From NCBI GenBank assembly GCA_026214975.1, contig CM047810.1:1426001-1490000 (forward strand): a DNA stretch of 64,000 nt. The letters run 5' to 3'. Positions 45,241-55,940 of the stretch are shown one piece after another. The first letter of the stretch is position 1. Every line of letters starts with the position of its first letter. This DNA is from Gentiana macrophylla. Taxonomy: Eukaryota; Streptophyta; Magnoliopsida; Gentianales; Gentianaceae. The notes under the pieces were generated by a model. The model searched no databases. It saw only the letters and a list, made by a program, of their open reading frames with translations, and had not been told where the DNA came from. Position numbers and translations under genes: made by a program.

Positions 45241-45600
45241 TTGGCTGGAGGAGACATTGTTGTCAAGCATTTCGCTTACCGATCGTATCCCTAGCACACC
45301 ATTCTCGCTTTCATATCATACTCCAGTACACACACCTGGTTCAGATCATACCCCTGATCATACATCACATACACCTTCTCACAATTTTGTGTTTAGTTCA
45401 CCACAAAGACAAAGTCCTGATGATGCATCTTTGTCATCAAACACTGAAAGTGTTTAACCTAGTCCTGCACCTCTTAGTACCGCACAATCTGTTGTCCACC
45501 ACACACCTCATCCAATGCAGACTAAATCCAAAAGTGGGATCTATAAACCTAAAGTGTATTCTTCTGCTTTTGCAAGTGCTCACTCCTTGCCTGTTGAACC
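45241..45600 (+). pseudogene. Copia 2 integrase-RT linker
   Basis: Ser/Pro/His-rich low-complexity text (TPVHTPGSDHTPDHTSHTPS) typical of the copia linker before RT. Confidence 0.65.
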
Positions 45601-46712
45601 AGTTAGTGTGAATGAGGCTATGCAGAGTTCAGAGTGAAAAGAAGCTATGCTTCAAGAATATAGTGCTCTGTTACATAACAAGACATGGGACTTGGTAAAT
45701 CTTCCTCCAAGTCAAAGTGTGGTTGGGAACAGGTGGATATTCAAACTTAAACTCAAGCCTGATGGCACCATCCTGAAACATAAAGCCAGACTGGTGGCTA
45801 AGGGATACAGTCCAATTATGGGATAGATTACAATGAAAATTTCAGTCCTATGGCAAAGTCCTCAACCATCAGAATCATGTTAACCTTGGCAGTGTCCATG
45901 AACTGGCCCATAAATCAGATTGACATAAATAATGCCTTTCTCAATGGACCCTTGAACGAACCTGTCTTTATGGAACAACCTGAAGGATTTATAGATACTG
46001 GAAAGTCACATTTGGTATGCAGGTTGAATAAGGCTTTGTGTGGTTTGAAACAAGCTCCTAGAGCCTGGTTTGATGCTCTAAGAACTCATATGCTGAGCTG
46101 GGGATTCACACAATCTATGTGTGACACCTCCTTGTTTATGTTTAGTCTTGGTGACAAAGTTCTGTTTGCTCTTGTGTATGTAGATGGCATTCTTCTTAAG
46201 GGAATTCCACAGATCTGATACAGAAATTCATCAAGGTTCTGGATTCTAAGTTTTCCCTTAAAGATATAGGGCCAGTTTCACACTTCCTAGGAATAACTCA
46301 GGTATGTACTTGACTCAAACTTATTATGCATCTCAGTTGTTGAAAAGGTTGAATTTGGAGTACTTAAAACCTTGTCCTACACCTATGGTTGCCGGGTAAG
46401 CATCTTATACCTAAACAAGGTCAAACTTTGGTTAATCCAAGTATCTACTGTAAGTGTATAGGGCACCGCAATATCTTACCTTGACAAGACTCGATATTGC
46501 TTATGTTGTTAACACTGAGTCGGGCTTCATGCAGAGCCATATAATCGAACATTGGCAGCATTAAAGAGATTACTCAGATTTGTGCAAGGTACAATCGAGA
46601 CAGGGACCGCACTTCATTCCCAAAGAAGAATTTGGAGCCGCAGGGTTTACCGATGCAAATCCAATCAACTTGTCCTGCAGATAGAAAGTCTACAGAGGGG
46701 TACTGTGTTTAC
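45601..46712 (+). pseudogene. Copia 2 reverse transcriptase and RNase H N-terminus
   Basis: RT: MAKSSTIRIMLTLAVSMNWP, QIDINNAFLNGPLNEPVFME, HLVCRLNKALCGLKQAPRAW and LVYVDGILL at 46174-46200. The catalytic YVDD reads YVDG (GAT GGC at 46183-46188), so even a repaired frame would lack the second catalytic Asp. Then the 46230-46450 RT end and AALKRLLRFVQGTIETGTAL, TDAN and KSTEGYCVY up to the solo LTR insertion at TTTAC (46708-46712). Confidence 0.9.
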
Positions 46713-48470
46713 TGATCGGGGTCAATCAGGTTATAATATACTTGACCACCATAAACCAATACTAGCAAGAGGACTAGGCCCATCGTAGTATAGCTATAGT
46801 GAATCAAGGTCGATCCCACAGGGAACCAATTGTGGATCATCTTATATACAAACAATTAATTAAACATGTCAAGGACATAAAGGCGGTCTACGACCAACAT
46901 AAGACAAGAAAGGTAAAGACACGACACGACACAACGTAATTAACCTCCCCAATTATAGTCTTTATCGTTTGGACCTAGATAATTTATATAATAAATCGAA
47001 CTTATTAATCACAATCGCTTTGTATCTATCTTAGATTGGCTACGGGAGTCATCCTCTTTAACTTGACTTAGCACCGGTAGTCACTAGATCACCGTGATAT
47101 TGTTACGTGACTTCGCCTTTTAGTGCCTCCATCTCATATAACTCACACGCTATTTACGACTCTAAGGATGCCGATATTAATCGTACACCTCGCCTAGGCA
47201 ACATTCCTATGGTTAGGCGTATTTCTAAACGATCGCATCGGGTCTTCCCTATTAACAATTACCTGCACGGTTTCATGTTAATCTACGATCTACGATAACT
47301 AGGTGAGCTCAATTCCCAAATACAAAACCTACCTAGATCTCATTGAAAGTCCCGAAAGATCATTCATGAGCCAACCTAGGAGCCCTATATTGGTATTTCC
47401 TAATCATACGCTAATTAAAACAGATGAGCAACGTGGCCGTAGCCATACCTACCGAGATGATAAATTTATTAAGTTAACCTAACCATAAAGACGTGGCTAT
47501 TTAACGGATAAAACAGGCTCGGTCGATCGAATAGCCGACTCGGTCGATCGAGTGAACTCATTCGGTCACCCGAATCAATTTCGCCCTCGACACATCCTGA
47601 ACATATCTCTCGGCGCTTTCATCATACATAATGATTAAACAAGAATTCGCACAAGATTCATATAAACTAACATAGATACACATTAATTAAATCAAGTAGA
47701 TTCATGAATAAATACTAAGTGTATGACGTAGGTTATGGGATCCCCATAGACAAGGAGTCGCCACATCCCTAACGTCATAGCCTAGATCTACATCATCTAG
47801 CTATGATTAACTAACTCAAACGATAAAGCATAATTGGGAGGGAATTAATTACTTAAAAGAACAGAAAATAAAGGCTTACATATGCAGCCCTTAAGTTGCT
47901 GGAAACCCTCAAATTATTCTACATTGTATCAAAGCTATAAAATTGAAGAAAGAATGAAGGGATGTGTTGGTGTGTTTTACAATTTCTCGAAGCTGCTGCT
48001 TATATAGGGGTTTCTGCCGACTTATGAAGGATCTAGAAGGTAAATACGAAAAAATCCGAAAAGTGACCGAGCCGACATACTCGGTCGACCGAATGGATAG
48101 GCTCGGTCGACTGAGCCTTCTTTTGCACGCGTTAAACGTTTCTCTCGTCTATCTTGTTCCCCACTGCACGCTTTCGTGTTGATCTGATTAATCTTTCATT
48201 TAATGCTCCGATTTTCTTCCTCTATTATCTTGAGACCATTGATTGAATGACATTAATCCTCTCGATTTGTCGTGATCTACAAAATCAGCATTTATCGCAC
48301 AATAAATCGGCTTTTAATAATGAAAACGGCTAAATACCAAATATCATATTAATAATCACTTAACATTAAATAATAAATATAAACGAGTGATTTAATATGA
48401 AATATATATTATTTGGCTCGATTTAAGGATAATGTTGATGACATTTACGGGTATAATTTGACCGTCATCA
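46713..48470 (-). mobile_element. Solo LTR inside copia 2
   Basis: 1758 bp with TG..CA ends (TGATCGGGGTCAATC left, TTTGACCGTCATCA right) and a perfect 5-bp duplication TTTAC at 46708-46712 and 48471-48475. Joining the flanks restores copia RNase H text YCVYLGKSLITWSSKKQ. On the minus strand it begins TGATGACGGTCAAATTATAC and, near its end, has GGTTCCCTGTGGGATCGACC. No coding sequence. Left by recombination between the two LTRs of a full element. Family not certain; the texture is like the Athila LTR at 8928-10887. Confidence 0.95.
47519..47573. promoter_or_regulatory. Phased TCGGTCGATCGA palindromes in solo LTR
   Basis: TCGGTCGATCGA starts at 47519 and 47540 (21 bp apart) and the variant TCGGTCACCCGA at 47562 (22 bp). 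A second cluster has the perfect palindrome TCGGTCGACCGA at 48081 and TCGGTCGACTGA at 48103 (22 bp). Sequence differs from the Athila palindromes but the spacing is the same. Confidence 0.6.
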
Positions 48471-48475
48471 TTTAC

Positions 48476-48868
48476 CTAGGCAAATCCTTGATTACATGGA
48501 GTTCTAAAAAGCAGCCAGTGGTGGCAAGATCAAGTTGTGAATCAGAGTATAGAGCTATGTCGTTCTGAGATTCAATGGATTATACAAATGCTGGGGGAGA
48601 TCAAATTCAAGTTACCTACTATGCCTATATTGTGGTGTGATAACACTGGTGCAACTACACTTGCTCAAAATACAGTGTACCATGCTAGAACAAAACACAT
48701 TGAGGTGGATGTTCACTACATCAAAAATCTAGTTCTTGAGAAAAAGTTGAAAGTGTGTTATATAGCATCTGAAGCTCAGATTGCTGATGTGTTTACTAAA
48801 CCCTTACCTATTACAGCCTTTTGCAGATTCAGGGACAAAGTCAATGTAGTTGAACCACATGTTATTTT
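48476..48868 (+). pseudogene. Copia 2 RNase H, C-terminal part
   Basis: Resumes with LGKSLITWSSKKQPVVARSS and CESEYRAM, then IQWIIQMLGEIKFKLPTMPI, LWCDNTGATTLAQNTVYHAR, TKHIEVDVHYIKNLVLEKKL and ADVFTKPLP, the C-terminal signature of copia RNase H. One shift near 48560. Confidence 0.92.
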
Positions 48869-48877
48869 GAAAGGGGG
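48869..48877 (+). promoter_or_regulatory. Polypurine tract of copia 2
   Basis: GAAAGGGGG directly before the 3' LTR; primes plus-strand synthesis and fixes the LTR start as TGAAAATG. Confidence 0.9.
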
Positions 48878-49127
48878 TGAAAATGTTAAGGGTATTAGTA
48901 GTAATAATGGATAAGGGGTAAATTAGTCATTGTGGTACATGTGTACCGGTTTGTTAGATCTTGGTCAGTGTGTAGAGTATATACACACAAGATCTATCCT
49001 AGATTTTATTCAGTAAGTTGTAATCCTTATCCGACTACCTTTGTATTATCTTCTTCTTCAAGATAGTAAAGAAAGCTCCAAGTTCATGACTTCAATGGCA
49101 GCTCACTGATTTCTTCATAATCAAACT
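48878..49127 (+). repeat. 3' LTR of copia 2
   Basis: 250 bp, same as 42251-42503 except one fewer GTA near the start, and three substitutions (CAAC/CATT, CCAG/CCGG). Ends TCAAACT before the duplicated CAGCT. Confidence 0.95.
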
Positions 49128-49132
49128 CAGCT

Positions 49133-50374
49133 TTTAGCACGAGATATGGTCACTATGAGTTTCGAGTGTTACCTTTTAGTTTAACCAATGCACCCTCAGC
49201 ATTTATGGACTTGATTCAAAGTGTGTTCATGCCGTATTTGGACAAATTCGTTATTGTGTTCATTGACGACATCTTAATCTACTCAGTAGATGAACAGGAA
49301 CACAGTGAGCACCTTAGGATCATTTTGCACACTTTGAGGAAAAGAAGCTCTATGGTAAATTCAGCAAGTGTAAGTTTTGGCTTAACCAAGTAAGTTTCTT
49401 GGGACATGTATTCTCAAGAGAAGGAATAAAGGTTGATCCCGCAAAGACTGAGGCAGTTACGAAGTGGCCAAGACCAACAACGTGTCAGAAATTCGAAGCT
49501 TTCTGGGTTTAGCAGGCTACTACAGGAGATTTGTTAAAGACTTTTCAAAGATTGGATCCCCACTCACTCGACTCACTCAAAAGAACGTAAGATATGAGTG
49601 GAGCGAAAAGTGTGAGAAGGAGTTTTAGACGCTAAAGGAGAGGTTGACTACAGCCTCAGTGCTAGCATTACCAGGAGTATTTGATAATTATGATGTGTAT
49701 ACAGATGCTTCGGGACAGGGATTATGTTGTGTTTTGACACAGAATGGAAAGGTAATATCTTATGCCTCACGACAGTTGAAACCGCATGAAAGGAACTACC
49801 CGACACATGACTTGGAGCTAACTGTAGTGGTGTTTGCTTTGAAGATTTGGAGACACTACCTTTATGGTGTCAAGGCTCGTATTTTCACGGATCATCACAG
49901 TCTTAAGTACTTTTTCACACAGCAGCAATTGAATATGAGACAGAGGAGATGACTTGAGTTTGTGAAAGACTATGACTTAGATATTCAATATCACCCTGGC
50001 AAGGCCAATGTTGTTGCAGATGCTCTTTTCCGAAGAGCAATGAGTGCTCTGATCAGTATGCCAAAAGTGATAAAGCGGATAAGTATGATGGACCTTCCAG
50101 GTTTGGGCCAACAGGAAAAGGTAACTTATGTATCTCCATTGATAGAAAGATCAGAGTTACGAGACCAGATTTGTGAGAAACAAGATGAAGATCCAGTAAT
50201 GGTCGATTTTAAGAGAGTGGCAAGGATTAAGCCAGCCAGTGGCTATGAGTTAGATCAAGACGGTAACCTATGGTTTATGAACCGCTTATGTGTACCAAAT
50301 GTGGGTGATCTAAGGAAGACAATGATGGAAGAAGCCCATAAAATAGCCTTTTCGGCCCATCCGGGAACGAGGCG
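49133..50374 (+). pseudogene. Tekay B RT (C-terminal), RNase H and start of integrase
   Basis: RT resumes [40 protein letters not shown] and catalytic FIDDILIYS, then (shifts near 49335 and 49485) LGHVFSREGIKVDPAKTEAV and GLAGYYRRFVKDFSKIGSPL. RNase H (49644-49952): [52 protein letters not shown]. Then [12 protein letters not shown] and the integrase tether up to FSAHPGT, where homology stops. Confidence 0.92.
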
Positions 50375-50470
50375 TAATGATGTACTCGTGACGAACTCGG
50401 ACTGATGATATTTTAAACCACTCGACTCGCTTAGAGGAATAATCGATTCGACTCGCTCGCTTTTACTCCC
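50375..50470. repeat. TCGAG-rich repeat, right fragment
   Basis: GTACTCGTGACGAACTCGG, CCACTCGACTCG and CGATTCGACTCGCTCG follow the Tekay B truncation. Same texture as 36898-37458, consistent with Tekay B having landed in this repeat. Confidence 0.55.
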
Positions 50471-50733
50471 TAAAACATGTCATTATTTAAATAACGTTCT
50501 TTAGAAAAATCCATTAAGACACCTATTATTTTGATCCAAAATGATGATTTTGTTGGTATTACTTCTTCAACAACAACAACAAAAATAATAAAACAAAAAA
50601 CTGTAATAGCTAACCATAAATCAAAACGAGACACAATGAAATCTTTAATTGATGTTCTTTAAGTTTGTTATTGAGTTGAGTAGCTCTAAATAATTTCATA
50701 ATGTAATGGAAATATCAACACAATGCATATCTC
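50471..50733. other. AT-rich sequence between Tekay B and Tekay C
   Basis: No feature recognised; a short (CAA)n stretch at 50565-50583. Confidence 0.5.
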
Positions 50734-52840
50734 AGTAATATTCGATTTTCGGAAAGGCAGACGTGTCTTTTATTAAAACGAAATATTAGGTTCGGTTTCT
50801 ATTATTTGGAGTTATTTATTTGGACATTTTTATATATATAATTTGAGTTTTATATATATAATTAAAAGAAAATTCAGTTTTTAGTGATCAAGGCGCTTAA
50901 GGAAAGATTAACTCCTTTATTAAGTTAAGACCTAACTTAAAAATCGAAAATTCGCCTAAGAATCCCCATCTCTCTCGCGCAAGTTTGAGGAGAGAAAAGG
51001 CCAAGGAGTTTTCTTGATAATTGAGGCATCCGTTAACCGCTTTGAGATCACGCAAGAGTTTCGAATCGCCGTGATAAGAGCATCGCTTTGGTATCGCCTC
51101 GCAAGGCGGCGTTGCAGATTTTTGAGGGTCGTTTGGATCGATTCTGCGGGTCGCTTAAGGTAAGGAAAAAAACAAACATCCTATGAATTCAATTGTTGGC
51201 TATAAGGATTTGATCATGATCTAAGGCAATTTATGTGTTGTGAGCTTTGAGTTGTTGCTTTGGTAATTGTCTATAGAGGTTATGGTAGTGTTAGATGAGG
51301 TTTATGTGCTCAATGTGTTGTCTTTTTTCCTGGTTTTTGCTTGAAATACGATCCGGAAATCGCATGGTGATGAAGTTAGGGTTTAGGTCGAACCCAGGTG
51401 AACGAGCGTCCGGAATTCTCGGACGAGCGCCCAGCCTTAGGTTCCACCTTGACGAAGCGCCTGGTTGTATTGGACGGGCGCCTGAGGTGCGCTTTTACAT
51501 TCAGATTGAAATGGGTTTGGTGGACGGGCGCCCACTATTCTCGACGGGCGCCCATTAAGCTTGAACGGGCGCCCAAGTCTTTAAACGGGCGCCCAGCTTC
51601 AGATCGCCTCCTTTCTATGTTAGTTGTTTGTTCACCTTGAAAACATGCTTTAACTACATGAAACCTTTATATATGATATGTTAATATGGTATAAACATAG
51701 ACAAGCCTGAATTGAGCTTCGATTCGTCAGCTTAAAACACCGAATGTACTCTTAAAGGGAGTTGAAGTTCGGATCCGCTCGGAAGAGCATGATAGGCTTG
51801 TGCTTTGATGAGTTAGCATTCATCAATGTCTCAGTGTATGTGCTAGACTTGTCCGTGTCTAAAGGGTCTAGGAGAGGGTAGTATGTGTGAGGAGATTATT
51901 TGAAAACACTTAGGTCAAGCTAGTTGATAACTTAATAAACAACGATGTGACTAGTAAAAGATTAAACAACATGTCTCTCTTGGCTAGGCACTGTGCTAAA
52001 TCGCGATGCATGTGCTACCTCTCGGGGTGGAGGATCTCTGTGAGGTCAATGACCCTAAGTACAGAGGGACTCTCCTGAGGTGTGCGTGCTATCGGAGTCT
52101 ACCTTTTCTAGACTTCGTGGGTATTGGTGTGATCCACTAATATGTTGCAAAAGAGTGTCCCTGAGGTGGAAGAACTCCGTAGGTCAGCAAAACCCTAAGT
52201 ACGGAGGGATTCTGCTAAGGTGGATGCGCGTAGTGCCCTTGAGTGCGGTTGTAACATAGATAGGCTAAGTTAGAAACAGTTAGTCACAACGTGTTGATGA
52301 GCATGAAGTGAACCCTAGATGGAGTTGGTCTCATTTAATCAACTAATTAAACAATTATCTTTTCGTTATAACTATGATTGCTTTCATAGCTTCTCTTTCT
52401 TTCTAAGTACGTTGTACTTACCTCAAATGCATTGTTTTCTATGTGTTTGGGGATGAGAAGACGAACAGGTTTTCGAGGAGGAGTTCGACGACGACGTTTG
52501 ACGGCGCTCGTTGAAGACTTTTATTTACTGCTTTACGTATATTCTTGGATTACTTTTGATACTGTTGAGGTAGACTTTTGGTCTTCGAGACGTGTAGTAC
52601 TTTTTTGGGATTTCTTTTTCGTACTTTCTCCAATGTAATAAATTTACATTTCCGCTTTTAGATTTCCTTTTCTATTCTTAAACATTTAGTTTTTTTATAC
52701 CCGAGTTTTTTGCTTCCGTTTGCTTTAATTTGATACGACGTAGTAGAGGCTTACGTATAAAGTGAATTCACTTCCATTTTATACGTGCCGAACGTTTCAT
52801 TTCCGGATAAGGACTCGGTGTCCGGGAACGGGGCGTTACA
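50734..52840 (+). repeat. 5' LTR of Tekay C
   Basis: From GTAATATTCGATTTTCGG (partner copy starts TGTAATATTCCG) to GGGGCGTTACA. Contains the GC-rich palindrome cluster 51399-51597 and ends in a run shared with Tekay B (TTTCATTTCCGGATAAGGAC). ORFs inside it are chance. Confidence 0.92.
51399..51597. promoter_or_regulatory. Cluster of GGGCGCCC palindromes in Tekay C LTR
   Basis: Eight variants of ACGGGCGCCCA in about 200 bp of otherwise AT-rich LTR. The last four contain the perfect 8-bp palindrome GGGCGCCC, spaced 20, 21 and 20 bp; two earlier pairs are also 21 bp apart. The cluster recurs at 58573-58775 in the 3' LTR. Confidence 0.7.
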
Positions 52841-52841
52841 G

Positions 52842-52853
52842 TTGGTATCAGAG
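52842..52853 (+). promoter_or_regulatory. Primer-binding site, initiator tRNA-Met (Tekay C)
   Basis: TTGGTATCAGAG one base past the LTR, same arrangement as Tekay B. Confidence 0.9.
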
Positions 52854-52929
52854 AGAAGCGTCCTTTAGGCTTCCTTTCTTTTAAGATAAGCTTCTCTAGA
52901 TCTTTTAGTAACGTCTGGTTTCTTGATCA

Positions 52930-54409
52930 TCGTGGATGGTGTTCACGAGGACCGGAGCGGGTGCGAGAGTCTTCCGTAGTTCGAGGGAAAGTCCCGCATC
53001 GGTTGTAGGGGTGGTGTAGTGAGACCGATACCTTAACCCAAGCAGAGTTTATCACCACCACCTCATACGGCGACACCGTCCACCGAGGTCTCATCGAGCT
53101 TGTCACCCCGACCACATCAGGAACGACCTCCACGATGGCACGTGGGAAGTTCGGCTCAGTTCACCATGGTAAGTGATATCCCAGCTGGCTATGTACCACC
53201 ACCTGTGGCTAGCGTGTACCCTCCACCAACAAGTGTTTATCCACCTGTGTATCCTCAGCAGCAGCAGGCCTTTTACCCTCCTCATGTAGGGCATGCTCCT
53301 CAACCTACCGTACCACCTTCACCACGCTTTGATCATCGCAGGCGTTGGTTACCCACCCGTTGGTTTTCAACAACCCCAGCACCCTCCGCACCTCACCAGA
53401 GTTATCCACAGGATACTATCCTTACCACCAGCACTCAAGCGTATCCGGCTCACCCTCCTCAACATCGCACTCCACGAGATACCTTATGGTTACCCACCGG
53501 TTTACCCACCCATTAGACCGGATTTTGAGCAAGCACCAGCTGTAGATTGGTACACAAGGCTAAGAAGGAATCGGGTTGAGAACTTTTATGGAAATGTGGA
53601 ACATATGAAGGCGCGAAGAATGGCCGAGAGGTTTTGAAAAGGCTTGCAGAATATACATGTTCCCGAGACAGTAAATGGCATAGTTAGCGCCGCTTCCTCT
53701 CTTGCAAAGCAGGCTACATGGATCGATGCCATTCAAAGCGATAACGGTAAGATTACGGACTCGGGAAGGTTTTAAGGCTATGTTTTACAACGAATACTTT
53801 CCGCCACGGTGCAAGTCGATAAGGCAAGTCGCTTTTTTGAAGTTTAAGCAAGGTACTCAAGACACAAAGGACCGAAAGACACCAATAAGTTCAACGAATT
53901 GGGGCGGTTCTACCTCGAGTTGATGAAAGTGGAGGAAAGGAAGATGGCTCTTTACAAGGATCGGCTTGGCTTATGAAATCCAATCGTGCATGTTGGGATT
54001 TACAAAGAAAGAATATGGCGTAGCTACTCGAATAAAGCTTTGGAAGTCGAGACCTTTAGAAGAGGGCTACAGAGTTTTGGGAACAAGAGAAACTTCGGGA
54101 CTAGTCAAGGCAATTATAGGGGAGCACCGCAACAAAATGTCAAGAAGACGACGGCTCCTACGGTAGCTAAGGCCCCGAGCAAAGGCACCGCTTTGCTCTA
54201 AGTGCAAATGTAAATCACTCGAGGGAGTGCAGCAGAACAATACCGGTTGCTACATCTCATGCGGAGAGCCGGACACTTTTCTGAGAGCGTGTCCAAACAG
54301 AGGAACAAAGGTAGTTCGAGTCAAGGAAGCGGAAAGAGCGCCCCACCCGACCGGTTCGAAGTTTTTGCGCTTGATGTTGGTTTTGTGGAACCAGAGGATG
54401 ACGTTATTT
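52930..54409 (+). pseudogene. Tekay C Gag
   Basis: Pro/Tyr-rich N-terminus (53100-53516: VYPPPTSVYPPVYP), then across shifts DFEQAPAVDWYTRLRRNRVE, a disrupted Gag core (53640-53960), and RSYSNKALEVETF with QSFGNKRNFGTSQGNYRGAP. The zinc-knuckle region (54195-54300) reads CSKCKCKS and CYISCGEPDTFLRAC, with insertions relative to Tekay B. The last clean frame ends ALDVGFVEPEDDVIS at 54409, where the putative intron starts. Confidence 0.82.
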
Positions 54410-54504
54410 CAAAACCATGTTGTGTTTTGTTCTTTTGTTAAGATATTTTATAGCGTGTTTATTCATGTTGTAACTATATTTAAATAAATGAATATGCATC
54501 CTAG
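54410..54504 (+). other. Putative intron remnant at gag/protease junction of Tekay C
   Basis: Between EDDVIS and the protease frame lies about 95 bp with stops (KPCCVLFFC then TAA), ending TGCATCCTAG|GTACG. After the AG the frame reads GTIMLENLVVKALFDTE, matching Tekay B after its intron. The donor GT is absent (TTTCA|AAACC), so the copy may have lost GGT, or the base call is wrong. Confidence 0.5.
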
Positions 54505-55940
54505 GTACGATAATGTTAGAAAACCTAGTGGTCAAGGCTTTGTTTGATACGGAGCGCCAAATACTTTTGTGTCAACCAAGGTCGCTAAGAAATTGAACTT
54601 ACCTTCGTAACCTTTAAGGAATACTTTGGAAATAACTACACCGTTAGGGGAAGGTAACAAAGGTGACTAGGATAATACCTCAAGTGGAAGTTCGAGTTGG
54701 ACCTTATCGATGCAAGAGCGACTTCACGCTTTGGACTTCTCGATTTTGATGTAATCCTCGGAATAGATTGGCTATCCGAGAATTATGTTCACTTGGACCG
54801 TAGGAGAAGAAAGTGACTTTTAAAGTACCGGAAAATCGACAAGACGATCAAGGAATGTGTACAAGCCGTAAGAAGCGACATCCGATCATCTCGGCGATTA
54901 AGGCCATCGTGGCTTGTCGAAGTGGGTTGTGAAGGCTACTTGTTGTATGCAAGTGGATGTGGAACAAGTGAAGCCAAAGTTAGAAGAAACTCCTATTGTA
55001 AGAGAGTACCCGAGGTGTTTCCGTAAGAGTTACCGAAACATGCCAGATAGGGAAATCGAGTTTGAGATAAAGTTGTTACCGGGGGCGGCACTATTGCTAA
55101 GGCACCTTATAGGATGGCACCGGCTGAATTAAAGGAGTTAAAAGCTCAACTTAAAGATATGCTTGAAAGGAACATAATTCAGCCCAAAGACTCGCGCCTT
55201 GGGGAGCCCCTGTTTTGTTCGTGAAGAAGAAGGATGGTAGCATGCGGATGTGCATCGATTACCGAGCGCTGAATAACCTTACCATCAAGAATAAGTACCC
55301 TCTACCAAGGATAGACGATTTGTTTAACCAACTTGCAAGGCAAGAGAGTATTCTCCAAGATTGACTTGAGATCCGGTTATCATCGATTGAAGATTAAAGT
55401 GGCGTATATACCGAAGACGGCTTTCAAGACGCGAGATATGGACATTATGAGTTCCTTGTCATGCCTTTTGGACTCACTAATGCTCCATCTGCATTTATGG
55501 ATTTGATGCAACGAGTTTTCATGCCGTGATTTGGATAAGTTCGTGATAGTGTTCATAGATCGATATCCTAGTTTACTCTAAGGATGAGAAAGAACACGAG
55601 GAACACTTAAGGATAGTGTTGGACACACCAAGAAGAATCGCCAGTATGCAAAGTTTTCTAAGTGTGACTTTTGGTTGGATCGAGTGAGTTTCTTGGGTCA
55701 TGTCATTTCGGAGATGGCATTCAAGTTGATCCGGCAAAGATCGAGGCGCTTGAGAATTGGCCTAAACCTACCACGCGCCAGAGGTAAGAAGTTTTCTTGG
55801 GTTGGTCGTTACTACCGGAAGTTCGTACAAGATTTTTCAAGATAGCTACTCCACTCACCAGCCGACACGTAAGAATGTGAAATTTGAATGGACTAATGAG
55901 TGTGATAAGGCCTTTCATACCTTGAAGAGTAAGTTGACTA
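54505..55940 (+). pseudogene. Tekay C protease and reverse transcriptase
   Basis: Protease: VKALFDT then the catalytic Gly/Ala disrupted by a shift, [113 protein letters not shown] then a one-base insertion in the catalytic box (GATCGATATCC where GATGATATCC is expected), HEEHLRIVLDT, LGHVISE and FLGLVVTTGSS. More than a dozen shifts; the alignment order is complete. Confidence 0.87.

Larger units (their letters stand above)
42251..49127 (+). mobile_element. Ty1/copia retrotransposon 2, inserted in Tekay B
   Basis: LTRs of 253 and 250 bp, PBS, gag, protease, integrase, RT, RNase H and polypurine tract in order, flanked by the 5-bp duplication CAGCT at 42246-42250 and 49128-49132. Removing the element and one CAGCT restores Tekay RT text (ITAFSTRYG). 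The LTRs differ at about three positions plus one GTA unit, so insertion is recent. A solo LTR interrupts its RNase H at 46713-48470. LTR ends are TG..CT, not TG..CA. Confidence 0.96.
37459..50374 (+). mobile_element. Tekay-type chromovirus B (Ty3/gypsy), 3'-truncated, split by copia 2
   Basis: 5' LTR 37459-39495, PBS, gag with two zinc knuckles, an apparent intron, protease and RT up to 42250; the frame is resumed at 49133 after copia 2 with [15 protein letters not shown]. It ends abruptly after FSAHPGT near 50374, in the integrase zinc-binding region, so integrase, chromodomain and 3' LTR are deleted. RT motif FIDDILIYS is intact. The upstream flank GATAT (37454-37458) would be the target duplication but its partner is lost. 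Confidence 0.9.

Noticed and set aside
51295..51640. Frames with repeated GRAP/ERAP text
   Set aside because: Translation of the GGGCGCCC array in the Tekay C LTR.
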